DNA of 12,725 bases from Chloroflexia bacterium (lineage in GTDB: Bacteria > Chloroflexota > Chloroflexia > Thermomicrobiales > UBA6265). A program made the translations under genes and the position numbers. How positions within the stretch are numbered: the first letter of the stretch is position 1; the number at the start of each line of letters is the position of its first letter. Below, one piece after another: positions 1 through 6,968 of this stretch. Below the pieces are notes generated by a model. That model saw nothing but the letters and a program-made list of their open reading frames with translations, was not told the DNA's origin and did no database searches. The DNA lies in contig JACCVC010000085.1 of assembly GCA_013698305.1 (NCBI GenBank), positions 1 through 12,725 of the forward strand. The letters run 5' to 3'.

Positions 1-1180
1 AAATGGCGAAGAACGTCGCGTATACCCGTGCCCGGATACCCTCATGGGATCGCTCCTGCAGCATCGTTTGCGAAGGCACCAGGATGAACGCGTTGCAAAG
101 TCCAAGCCCGGTCGCCATGGCCGCCGCAGAGATTGTCACCGCCACCACACTGGCGTCACCTCCTGGCCACAACGCATCCATGAAATAGCGGACGAGCGCC
201 AATCCCAGCAGCGTTCCGCCAGCGAGCGTCAGGGCGATGTCGATCAGCCAGTCTCGCCCGTAGCGCCTCATCACTCGCGGCACAATCATCACGCCGATCA
301 GGACCCCGATGCCCGCTGGAGCGACGATGTACCCGATATCCTCCTTGCTGAGGCCGACGACGCCGGTGATGAACTCGGGTCCAAGCGCGGCGATCATCAG
401 GAACGTCGTCTGCGCCAGCGTCAGGTATCCGATCGCGCGCATCAGCATCGGGTCCTGGAGGATGTACACCAGACCCTCCTTGATGTCGCGCACGATCACG
501 TTCATCCCGAAGCCCGCACCCGGCACTCCTACCGCTCGTGGCGGTGTGGCGGGCAGGGTCATCACAAGCGCGGCGCAGAGCAGGTAGATAACCACAGTCG
601 CCACGAACAGCTGGTCGATTCCCATGACCTTCACCAGGACGGGACCAGCAGCGGCGAATCCCACCAACTGCGCAGCGGTAAATGTGAGATTGAACAGGGC
701 ATTGGCGGATACGAGTTGATGACGCGGCGCAACGATGGGAATGGTCGCTCCGAGCACTGGCGCGAAAAACTGACCCGCGATGCCAAACAGGAATGTGACG
801 ACGTAATAGGCCACGAGGATCGTTTGTGGATGCCACGCGGGCTGTATGAGCAGGAATAGCAGGACCGCCACCGCCCGCGCGATGTTGAGTACCGCCATGA
901 GCGTGCGCTTGTTGGTGCGGTCTGCCACGACGCCGGCGACGGGGCCGAAGAGGATCGCCGGCAATGAGAATGCCAGAATCACGAGGCTGATGGCCGTATT
1001 CGCTTGGGCAACATCGTGGGTCTCAACCACATCACGCACGCGCAGCAGCAACGAAAAGTTGATCATGTTCTGGGCGATCTGCGTAATCGCCTGCACCAGC
1101 CAGAGACGCAGAAACGCGCTGTTCCCGAGAACAGCGCGAATCGAATCCTCTCGTTGCGCGGACGACCTGGTGTTTGCCAT
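1..1180 (-). CDS. MFS transporter, probable efflux permease (C-terminus beyond window)
   Basis: An open frame of 393 codons starts with ATG at 1180 and runs off the left edge, so the C-terminus is missing. The translation is strongly hydrophobic with many membrane segments. It carries the loop 2-3 signature of the major facilitator superfamily at residues 79-92 (GPVAGVVADRTNKR). That arrangement (G..AD+...+R) is typical of proton-coupled drug/metabolite exporters of the MFS_1/MFS_3 type. A basic, polar N-terminal 20 residues precedes TM1, and most family members have 12 TMs in 400-430 aa, so only a few dozen residues should be missing. The start codon shares one base with the stop of the upstream DUF951 gene (TGATG), which suggests translational coupling. 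There is no strong Shine-Dalgarno of its own. The substrate cannot be predicted. Confidence 0.9.
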   Translation of the reverse strand, partial: MANTRSSAQREDSIRAVLGNSAFLRLWLVQAITQIAQNMINFSLLLRVRDVVETHDVAQANTAISLVILAFSLPAILFGPVAGVVADRTNKRTLMAVLNIARAVAVLLFLLIQPAWHPQTILVAYYVVTFLFGIAGQFFAPVLGATIPIVAPRHQLVSANALFNLTFTAAQLVGFAAAGPVLVKVMGIDQLFVATVVIYLLCAALVMTLPATPPRAVGVPGAGFGMNVIVRDIKEGLVYILQDPMLMRAIGYLTLAQTTFLMIAALGPEFITGVVGLSKEDIGYIVAPAGIGVLIGVMIVPRVMRRYGRDWLIDIALTLAGGTLLGLALVRYFMDALWPGGDASVVAVTISAAAMATGLGLCNAFILVPSQTMLQERSHEGIRARVYATFFAI

Positions 1181-1407
1181 CAGTTAATCAGGTCTTCAGG
1201 GGCATCCGCTCCCCGGCTTACAAACGTTTTGAGACGCTTCTCGACGGTCCGCCGGGGCAGCAACACCCGACGTTGACACGTTTGGCATCGTATACCGATG
1301 TCGGCCCCAAGCCGCACCACCTCCCAATCGTAGGACCCGCACGGGTGAGGCTTGCGCAGTCGCACAATGTCTCCAAGGTAGAACGGAATCGGCTCTTTCA
1401 GCACCAT
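1180..1407 (-). CDS. DUF951 domain-containing small protein
   Basis: This 75-aa protein matches the DUF951 pattern from memory of the family: a GDIVRLRKPHPCGS segment (12-25), then WEVVRLGADIGIRC (28-41) and a CxxC (41-44), followed by a basic tail. His21, Cys23, Cys41 and Cys44 could bind a metal such as zinc, but this is inference. The family's function is not established; members are short and widespread in Firmicutes and Chloroflexota. The gene starts with ATG 23 bp after ybaB and a GAAGG-like Shine-Dalgarno precedes it. Its stop overlaps the MFS start by one base, so ybaB, this gene and the transporter probably form one transcript. Confidence 0.88.
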   Translation of the reverse strand: MVLKEPIPFYLGDIVRLRKPHPCGSYDWEVVRLGADIGIRCQTCQRRVLLPRRTVEKRLKTFVSRGADAPEDLIN

Positions 1408-1430
1408 GGCGTCAGACCTTCAGGCGTTTG

Positions 1431-1733
1431 CTACATCAAACCAGGGATCTTCATGCCGCCGGTGAGCGCGCCCATCTTGTCCTCCGCCAGAGCCGACGCC
1501 TTCTCCATCGCGTCCTGAACCGCCGCGAGAATCAGATCCTCGAGCATTTCGACGTCGTCCGGATCGACAGCCGATGGATCAATCTTCACGCTGAGCAACG
1601 CTCGTTGTCCGTTCGCAGTTGCGGTCACTACCCCACCGCCGGCAGTTCCCTCAACATTGGTGTCCTCCAGCTCCTCTTGAATTTTCGCCATCTTGTTCTG
1701 CATCTGCTGGATCATCTTCATGCTTGGCTGCAT
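1431..1733 (-). CDS. ybaB: YbaB/EbfC family nucleoid-associated protein
   Basis: The 100-aa product has the size and layout of YbaB/EbfC, a small dimeric DNA-binding protein that associates with the nucleoid. The N-terminal helix is rich in Met and Gln (MIQQMQNKMAKIQEELED, 7-24). It is followed by the characteristic GGGVVTATANGQ strand region and an IDPSAV...DVEMLEDLILAAV segment. The Gly/Met-rich tail (GGMKIPGLM) is also typical. The start at 1733 is supported by AAAGGA at 1741-1746 with a 7-nt spacer. In many bacteria ybaB lies between dnaX and recR; here it follows recN instead, which keeps it in a DNA-repair setting. It is the first gene after a 98-bp gap that holds a possible promoter and a palindrome. 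Confidence 0.95.
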   Translation of the reverse strand: MQPSMKMIQQMQNKMAKIQEELEDTNVEGTAGGGVVTATANGQRALLSVKIDPSAVDPDDVEMLEDLILAAVQDAMEKASALAEDKMGALTGGMKIPGLM

Positions 1734-1780
1734 TTTGGATTCCTTTCGCGTGTATCTACTATCTCGCAGGCTCCCAACAG

Positions 1781-1792
1781 CACCTCGAGGTG
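1781..1792. repeat. 12-bp perfect palindrome CACCTCGAGGTG
   Basis: CACCTCGAGGTG reads the same on both strands and lies in the recN-ybaB gap, about 50 bp before the ybaB start codon and about 20-35 bp downstream of a TATACT candidate -10 box. That is a plausible place for a repressor operator. No regulator is identified and a palindrome of this size can arise by chance. Confidence 0.4.
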
Positions 1793-1811
1793 TGGGGACC
1801 AGTACGAGCCA

Positions 1812-1817
1812 AGTATA
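1812..1817 (-). promoter_or_regulatory. Candidate -10 box upstream of ybaB
   Basis: On the minus strand this reads TATACT, five of six matches to the sigma-70 -10 consensus, just after the recN stop codon. The best -35 match (TTCAGG, 1837-1842) is weak and its 19-bp spacing is long, so the call rests on the -10 box and the position. If real, it would let ybaB, the DUF951 gene and the MFS gene be expressed independently of recN. Confidence 0.3.
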
Positions 1818-1831
1818 CCGGAGCGCAATAC

Positions 1832-3592
1832 CTACACCTGAATTTTCGGGTTGTGGTTTTGCCCACGAAGGATCATGGCGCGGGCCGCCTCGATGGCGGC
1901 GGATGTCACTGGCTCGCCATCGAGCATGGCAGCGATCTCGGTTTCCGTCTCGGAAGCGTTAAGCGGCCTCACCGATGAAACCACACGTCCGTCCCGCTCG
2001 ACCTTCTCGATGCGGGCGTGATGATCCGCGACCGCCGCGATCTGCGGCAGGTGAGTGATCACAATCACCTGCCGGTTTACCGAGAGTTCGCGCAGCCGCT
2101 CCCCAACCACCTGACCGGTGCGCCCGCCGACCCCGGCATCGATCTCGTCAAACACCAGCGTCGGCGTTGAATCGTGGGCAGCGACGATCGACTTGATCGC
2201 CAGCATGATCCGCGCAGTCTCGCCTCCAGATGCGACACGCCCGAGCGGTCGAAAAGATTCGCCACGATTTGCCGCGATCATGAACTCGATCTCGTCGACG
2301 CCAGACCTGTCGAATCTTACGCTACGATTTGCCTCTTTGGTGGAGAGCCTCAGACCGTGCGTGTCCTCAATCTGTTCGACGCAAATCTTGATCGTGGCGC
2401 TTCCCAGGTGCAACGCCTCGATACTTGCCTCGATTTCGCCCGCGAGACGCTCGGCTGCCTCGGTGCGGCGCTCTGAAAGTGCGGTTGCCTTCATGCCGAG
2501 CTCCGATTCACATGTTTCCAGACGAGCGGAAAGCGCTTCGCGGTCGAAGTCACTGCCGGTGAGGCGTTCAAGCTCTTTCGCCGCCTCTTCCTGAAACTCC
2601 AGCACGTCTTCGATTGTTGCGCCGTACTTTCGCTTCAGCGTTCTCAACGTCTCGAGGCGGTCCTCGACTGTGGCAAGGCGGCTCTCGTCTACTTCCAGGC
2701 CATCTCGGTAGTCTCGCAGATCGCGAGCAAGTTCTTCAGCCAGGATCACGAGCTCGTCGGCGCGCTCGAACATGGAGATGACCTGACTATCAATCTCACC
2801 CACTCGCATCAACGACGCCGACAACGCCCTGAGCAGCGAACTCGCGCCGTCAGGTGCTGACGCATCCGTGTCGCTATCCGCAAGCAGCTCAAGCGACCGC
2901 TCCGTATCTGCGCGGAGCTGCTCCGCGTGCGCGAGCAGACGCTGCTCACGCATCAGTTGCGCATCTTCGTTTGCCACGAGGGAGACTGATTCAATCTCTT
3001 CTACCTGGAACGACAGTAGATCACGGCGCTGCGCCCGCTCCCTCTCTCCCTTTTCAAGTGCCTGAATCTGCTCGCGGAGCGCTTGAACGCGAGCCACGGC
3101 CTCGGCCACGTCGTCGACAAGTCCTTCGGCGCCAGCATAATGATCCAGTATCTGCCGTTGCTCGTCCCGGCGTCGAATCGAGAAATGGTCCGACTGTCCG
3201 TGGATGTCTACCAAAGCGTCGCCCACCTGGGCGAGGAGTGAGACGGTGACGATCTGCCCATTGATTCGCGCCACCGACCGGCCGTTGGCATGAATCTCTC
3301 TGGTCAGGACGAGTTGGGCGTCGTCGCACTCGATCCCGTTGGCGGTCAGAAGCGTCGAGAGATCGTCGTCCTGAAGCTCAGCCACATCGAACAGGGCCTC
3401 CATGCGGGCCCGATCAGCTCCGGTGCGCACCAACTCGACTGAGGCGCGCTCTCCCAGAACCGTCCCCAGGGCATCGAGCAGGATCGATTTTCCCGCGCCG
3501 GTCTCGCCAGTAAGGACGTGCATCCCTGGCCCAAAGGTCAGGCGCGACGACGCGATGATCGCAAAATCGGTGATTGAGAGTTCAAGGAGCAT
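1832..3592 (-). CDS. recN: DNA repair protein RecN
   Basis: RecN is an SMC-like ATPase that acts at double-strand breaks and helps hold DNA ends for RecA-dependent repair. The 586-aa product begins MLLELSITDFAII, the usual RecN N-terminus. Walker A is GETGAGKS at residues 29-36. A long charged heptad-like coiled-coil region fills the middle. The ABC signature ASGGE sits near 454-458 and Walker B LVFDE at 479-483, followed by DAGVGGRTG and the H-loop region ITHLPQIAA. The length matches the family (about 550-590). A longer reading from a GTG at 3637 is rejected because it adds 15 non-conserved residues and starts inside a transcription terminator. The chosen ATG lacks an obvious Shine-Dalgarno, so translation may start from a short or leaderless mRNA. 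Confidence 0.97.
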   Translation of the reverse strand: MLLELSITDFAIIASSRLTFGPGMHVLTGETGAGKSILLDALGTVLGERASVELVRTGADRARMEALFDVAELQDDDLSTLLTANGIECDDAQLVLTREIHANGRSVARINGQIVTVSLLAQVGDALVDIHGQSDHFSIRRRDEQRQILDHYAGAEGLVDDVAEAVARVQALREQIQALEKGERERAQRRDLLSFQVEEIESVSLVANEDAQLMREQRLLAHAEQLRADTERSLELLADSDTDASAPDGASSLLRALSASLMRVGEIDSQVISMFERADELVILAEELARDLRDYRDGLEVDESRLATVEDRLETLRTLKRKYGATIEDVLEFQEEAAKELERLTGSDFDREALSARLETCESELGMKATALSERRTEAAERLAGEIEASIEALHLGSATIKICVEQIEDTHGLRLSTKEANRSVRFDRSGVDEIEFMIAANRGESFRPLGRVASGGETARIMLAIKSIVAAHDSTPTLVFDEIDAGVGGRTGQVVGERLRELSVNRQVIVITHLPQIAAVADHHARIEKVERDGRVVSSVRPLNASETETEIAAMLDGEPVTSAAIEAARAMILRGQNHNPKIQV

Positions 3593-3617
3593 GAGTGTTG
3601 CCAATGTGGTCCGAGGC

Positions 3618-3659
3618 AAAAAATACGGCGATGGCACTCGAAAATAGTACCATCGCCGT
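3618..3659 (-). terminator. Rho-independent terminator between the molybdoenzyme gene and recN
   Basis: On the minus strand ACGGCGATGG (3659-3650) is followed by a 15-nt loop and the perfect complement CCATCGCCGT (3634-3625), then A and six T residues ending at 3618. A 10-bp GC-rich stem plus a T-run is a textbook intrinsic terminator. It lies 33 bp past the stop codon of the upstream molybdopterin subunit gene and ends 26 bp before the recN start, so recN must be transcribed from its own promoter in this short space. Confidence 0.88.
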
Positions 3660-3691
3660 CTCTCATGCTTGCGCTGCGGTGAAACCGGCTG

Positions 3692-5959
3692 CTACGCCTG
3701 AATCGCTCCCAACACCGCGTCCGGTCGGATCGGCAAGTCGGTAATCCTGGCGCCAACCGCGGAACGAATCGCGTTGCCGACGGCGGCTGCGCCCGGAATC
3801 GCGGGTGGTTCCCCGATTCCCTTCGCCCCGTACGGACCTTCGGCGGATGCCACTTCCACCAGCAACACCTCGATTGGAGGAATCATGTTGGCTCGTGGCA
3901 ACGTGTAATCCAGAAGGCTGGACGCGTCGGGAGAACCAGCATCGTCGTAATGGATACCCTCATACAGCGCCCAACCGATGCCTTGAGCGACTCCACCGTG
4001 AATCTGCCCCTCCACCGCGGCGGGGTTGATCGCGAAGCCGACATCCTGTACGGCGACGTAGTTGGTCACCTCAACGCGACCAGTCAGCTCATCGACCTCG
4101 ACTTCCGCCAGGTGGGCGGCGAAGCCGGGGGCAATATTGCTGATCGCCGACGCGCCACGGCCCATTACCGGCCCGAATCCACCGGCGGTCTTCATGCCCA
4201 GGTCTGCGACCTCTTTCAAGGAGATACCCGAATCAGGCACGCCCTTAACCTGCACCATGCCGTTGGCAAGCTCGAGATCATCTACCGATGCCTCAAGGGC
4301 CTGGGCAGCGATCTGCTTGATCTGCTCGACAGCGTCATCTGCCGCCTTTTGGACCGCGACCCCGACCGTGTACGTGATCTTGGAACCGCCGGTTCCTCCC
4401 GCATACGGCGCGGAATCGGTGTCGGCGGTGCGAACGTGGACATCGTCGGAGTCGATGCCGAGCGATTCCGCGGCGATCTGGGCAAAGGTCGTGTTGGTTC
4501 CATTCAGATCGACAGAACCAAGCATGACCGTCAGCTTGCCATCGGCATCGAGCCGGCAGGCTGCCGTCGCGGGCTCGAGTCCTCCCGGCCAACCGCCGAC
4601 GGCGATTCCTACTCCCCTGCCCGATCGGGCGCTGGTTTCCCTGTCTTGCCAGAGAGGATGTGCCTGGAGTCGCTCCAGCGATTCCTTGAGCCCAATCCGG
4701 GGCCAGACACCGCCATTCGGACGCTCGTCGCCTTCGACGACGCAGTTCTGAAGCCTGAACTCGAGTGGATCGAGCTCAAGTTTTCTCGCCAGATCATCCA
4801 TCGCGCATTCGATGGCGAAGGTGGCCTGCTGCGCGCCCGGCGCGCGGTAGGAGCCGGAACTTGGCCGGTGTGTTTGCACCTCGTAACCATGCACCCGGAA
4901 GTTTCCAAACCGGTAGTAGCCGCCCAGCAGCATTCCAGCGATGCTCAATGGCGAGCCAGACGCAGCGCCTGAGTCGAACAGGAGGAATGCATCCAGCGCA
5001 GTGAGCGACCCGTCTCGTATCGCTCCGAGCCGAATCTTGATCTGGCAATCGGGAGCCGGATTGCCCGTCAGAAAGTCGTCCTCGCGGGTGAACTGCAACA
5101 GCACCGGTCGATTGGTCACCTTCGCCAGCGCGGCCACCAGCGGCTCGATCAGCACGAACTTGCCGCCGAATCCGCCGCCGACCGGCATTGGCACGACCTT
5201 GATGTCGTCCAGGTCAGACCCGATCGACTCTGCCACTTTCTGCCGACCGTGGAACGCCGCCTGCGTGCTGGTGTAGACCGTGAAGCGCCCGAACATCTCC
5301 GGAACAACGAGGGCCACCTGAGGCTCGATATACCCCTGATGGACGACGTCCGACGTGATCGTGAAGTCCACGATTTCGTCAGCCGCGGCGAAGCCCGCTT
5401 CCAGGTCGCCGCGCTCGAACGAGATCGAGCTTGACACGTTTGGCGGAAGGTCTTCGTTTGTGCCACCCGCGGATGCGTCAGCATTGTGCATCTCCGCCTC
5501 GTCGGCGAAGTCGCCTGAACCGCTTGCGTTGACCTTCGGGGCATCTGCCGCCGATGCTCGCTCAAGATCGACGAGAACCTCGAGTTCCTCGTACTCGATC
5601 TCCACCAGGTCTGCCGCGTCCCGCGCCGCCTGATCGGTGTCGGCAAGCACCACCGCGACCGGATGGCCAACGTAGAGCGCCTCGCCATCGGCAAGCACCG
5701 ATAGCGGCGACGCGCCGTTCTCTGCCCGGACTACCGGAAGGTCACCGGAGGTGTAGACGCCGAACACGCCTGGCACCGCGATCGCCGCGTCTGCGTTGAC
5801 TCCGGTGATTTTGGCGTGCGCCACATCGCTGCCGATCAGGTGCGCTCGCAGCATCCCGGGGAAGCGAAGATCACCGGTGAATTTTTCCAGACCCGTCAGT
5901 TTGGGGGGTGAGTCGGCCCGCTTGGTGCGCTTGCCAACCGACGTGTAGGTCGCTGCCAT
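3692..5959 (-). CDS. Xanthine dehydrogenase/aldehyde oxidase family molybdopterin-binding subunit
   Basis: The 755-aa product is the large, Moco-binding catalytic subunit of a molybdenum hydroxylase (xanthine dehydrogenase family, CoxL-like fold). The N-terminal hammerhead domain holds KLTGLEKFTGDL and YVGHPVAVVLADT. Moco-site motifs follow in order: GGGFGGKF (261-268), YRAPGAQQ (371-378), GSVDLNGTNT (481-490), GGTGGS (521-526) and GAKGIGEPP (711-719), whose Glu717 matches the catalytic base. The YRAPG loop differs from the AYRCSFR loop of true form I CO dehydrogenase, so CO oxidation is unlikely; the substrate is probably an aldehyde or N-heterocycle. The start at 5959 is fixed by AGAGGAG with a 6-nt spacer. 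No FeS (CoxS) or FAD (CoxM) subunit gene is adjacent, and the nearest downstream signal is a terminator. Confidence 0.93.
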   Translation of the reverse strand: MAATYTSVGKRTKRADSPPKLTGLEKFTGDLRFPGMLRAHLIGSDVAHAKITGVNADAAIAVPGVFGVYTSGDLPVVRAENGASPLSVLADGEALYVGHPVAVVLADTDQAARDAADLVEIEYEELEVLVDLERASAADAPKVNASGSGDFADEAEMHNADASAGGTNEDLPPNVSSSISFERGDLEAGFAAADEIVDFTITSDVVHQGYIEPQVALVVPEMFGRFTVYTSTQAAFHGRQKVAESIGSDLDDIKVVPMPVGGGFGGKFVLIEPLVAALAKVTNRPVLLQFTREDDFLTGNPAPDCQIKIRLGAIRDGSLTALDAFLLFDSGAASGSPLSIAGMLLGGYYRFGNFRVHGYEVQTHRPSSGSYRAPGAQQATFAIECAMDDLARKLELDPLEFRLQNCVVEGDERPNGGVWPRIGLKESLERLQAHPLWQDRETSARSGRGVGIAVGGWPGGLEPATAACRLDADGKLTVMLGSVDLNGTNTTFAQIAAESLGIDSDDVHVRTADTDSAPYAGGTGGSKITYTVGVAVQKAADDAVEQIKQIAAQALEASVDDLELANGMVQVKGVPDSGISLKEVADLGMKTAGGFGPVMGRGASAISNIAPGFAAHLAEVEVDELTGRVEVTNYVAVQDVGFAINPAAVEGQIHGGVAQGIGWALYEGIHYDDAGSPDASSLLDYTLPRANMIPPIEVLLVEVASAEGPYGAKGIGEPPAIPGAAAVGNAIRSAVGARITDLPIRPDAVLGAIQA

Positions 5960-5965
5960 TGAACA

Positions 5966-5972
5966 CTCCTCT
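5966..5972 (-). promoter_or_regulatory. Ribosome binding site deciding the molybdoenzyme start
   Basis: AGAGGAG lies 6 nt before the ATG at 5959 on the minus strand. The in-frame ATG at 6019 has no comparable site and would add 20 residues ahead of the conserved N-terminus, so the shorter protein is preferred. Confidence 0.8.
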
Positions 5973-6070
5973 TTTCGAAGTTGCATTGAACTGGCATCAG
6001 TCAGAATGTGTGAAGCCATGGATACCAGCGTCTCACAGGTTAATCAGTCTGGAAAGAGCGCAAATCGGAA

Positions 6071-6376
6071 TCACTCGCCTTCATTGTCTACGTCCAGCAC
6101 GTCCTTCGGTCCCCACTCCCGGATTGCGAACACCTTGGGGTCAAGATGATTGAGGAATCCATAGCGTTCCATCGCATCGCGCACGCTCGCCGCGTTTGGC
6201 GCTTCCCACATCGAAAAGATCCGGTCATCGGTCAGGTCGGTCGCGTAGGCATTGATCCATCGCGGGAAGGAATCCTCCCTACCCAGATCCTCCGCCATTT
6301 CCTTCAGTCGCGTGGGCGGGTCGGTGTGAACTTCCGAGTCGTCGGTCGGGCTATGCACCACCATGTACTGTGTCAT
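6071..6376 (-). CDS. Small DUF4242-like protein (ferredoxin-like alpha/beta fold, inferred)
   Basis: This 101-aa acidic protein opens with a short strand (TQYMVVHS) and has a later strand pair around WINAYATDLTDDRIFSMWEAP (40-60). A helix NAASVRDAMERYGF (61-74) and a final strand KVFAIREW follow. The pattern of an aromatic, then A/S-Y, D+..F..WEAP.A..V+.A resembles DUF4242/SCO4226-like small proteins, which fold as ferredoxin-like barrels and include nickel-binding members. The match is from memory and moderate. The start at 6376 is preceded by GGAGGAAA (6386-6393, 9-nt spacer) and lies 26 bp inside the 3' end of the upstream gene, so it is likely the last gene of the holB operon. It precedes the molybdoenzyme gene by 111 bp on the same strand; a link is possible but unproven. 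Confidence 0.72.
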   Translation of the reverse strand: MTQYMVVHSPTDDSEVHTDPPTRLKEMAEDLGREDSFPRWINAYATDLTDDRIFSMWEAPNAASVRDAMERYGFLNHLDPKVFAIREWGPKDVLDVDNEGE

Positions 6377-6968
6377 CGGTTACCGTTTCCTCCAGAAATA
6401 GCGACAACGCAACATCCAGTATCGACTGGTCATGTTGATCGACCAACTCAACCCTGTCGCGTCTCCGATCGATCGCATTGACCATCACCTGCTCGCCGCG
6501 GAAGACGGCCTGGTCCCCAGGTACGAGTCGATGCAGACGGTCCGTTTCGACTTCCGCATATCCACGACTCGCTAGCGCGAATTCAACATCCGACGCCATG
6601 GCATCAGTCACCCTGGTCACCATTGTGTTCGGACCAGATGGCAATCCGAGCGCTCCCCACCGGTGACCTTCGCCATTGGCGTCGTTCGTTTTCGAGACGC
6701 CCAACAACTCTCCAATTGTCGTTGTCGACGTCGAGTCGATGTTGTATCCCGCGACAACAGTTCCGGACAATACGACAATTTCACCGGCAGGACAGGGTCC
6801 GACTATTCTTGCCGGTCGGAGCTCGCCTGACTCGCCGCGGACGAGAACGATATCAGCCGCCAGACACTCTATAACTGCCTTGATCGACGCACCCTCCAAT
6901 CGCGAATCGTCGCCGAACCGGACATACACCACGTCGTCGGAAACGGTCGACGAATCTTCACCACTCAT
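6351..6968 (-). CDS. Uncharacterised 205-aa protein coupled to holB
   Basis: I do not recognise this protein. From the ATG at 6968 it is a soluble, acidic 205-aa product with no signal peptide or membrane segment. Two regions look strand-rich: residues about 12-75 (VVYVRFGDDSRL, IVLVRGESGEL, EIVVLSGTVVAGY) and a C-terminal part about 145-190 (LHRLVPGDQAVFRGEQVMV, then DRVELVDQHD). The middle is Gly/Pro-rich. The second part has a PGDQ.V..G...V..I..RRDRVEL rhythm, like small beta-barrel domains, but this is only pattern reading. The ATG overlaps the holB stop by 4 bp (ATGA), with GAAGGA immediately before it, so translation is probably coupled to holB. A longer reading from 7001 would overlap holB by 37 bp and is less likely. 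Confidence 0.75.
   Translation of the reverse strand: MSGEDSSTVSDDVVYVRFGDDSRLEGASIKAVIECLAADIVLVRGESGELRPARIVGPCPAGEIVVLSGTVVAGYNIDSTSTTTIGELLGVSKTNDANGEGHRWGALGLPSGPNTMVTRVTDAMASDVEFALASRGYAEVETDRLHRLVPGDQAVFRGEQVMVNAIDRRRDRVELVDQHDQSILDVALSLFLEETVTDDTVHGGA

Noticed and set aside
44..859. 271-codon plus-strand ORF
   Set aside because: It lies antisense to the MFS gene, and its product is His/Asp/Arg-rich low-complexity sequence typical of the shadow of a GC-rich gene.
3593..3637. Longer recN starting at GTG 3637
   Set aside because: The extra 15 residues are not RecN-like, and the start lies inside the terminator hairpin.
3950..4972. 340-codon plus-strand ORF
   Set aside because: It is fully antisense to the molybdoenzyme gene, which has all family motifs; the ORF shows no domain and no ribosome binding site.
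3692..5959. Calling the molybdoenzyme subunit a carbon monoxide dehydrogenase (coxL)
   Set aside because: The active-site loop is YRAPG, not AYRCSFR, and no coxS or coxM is adjacent.
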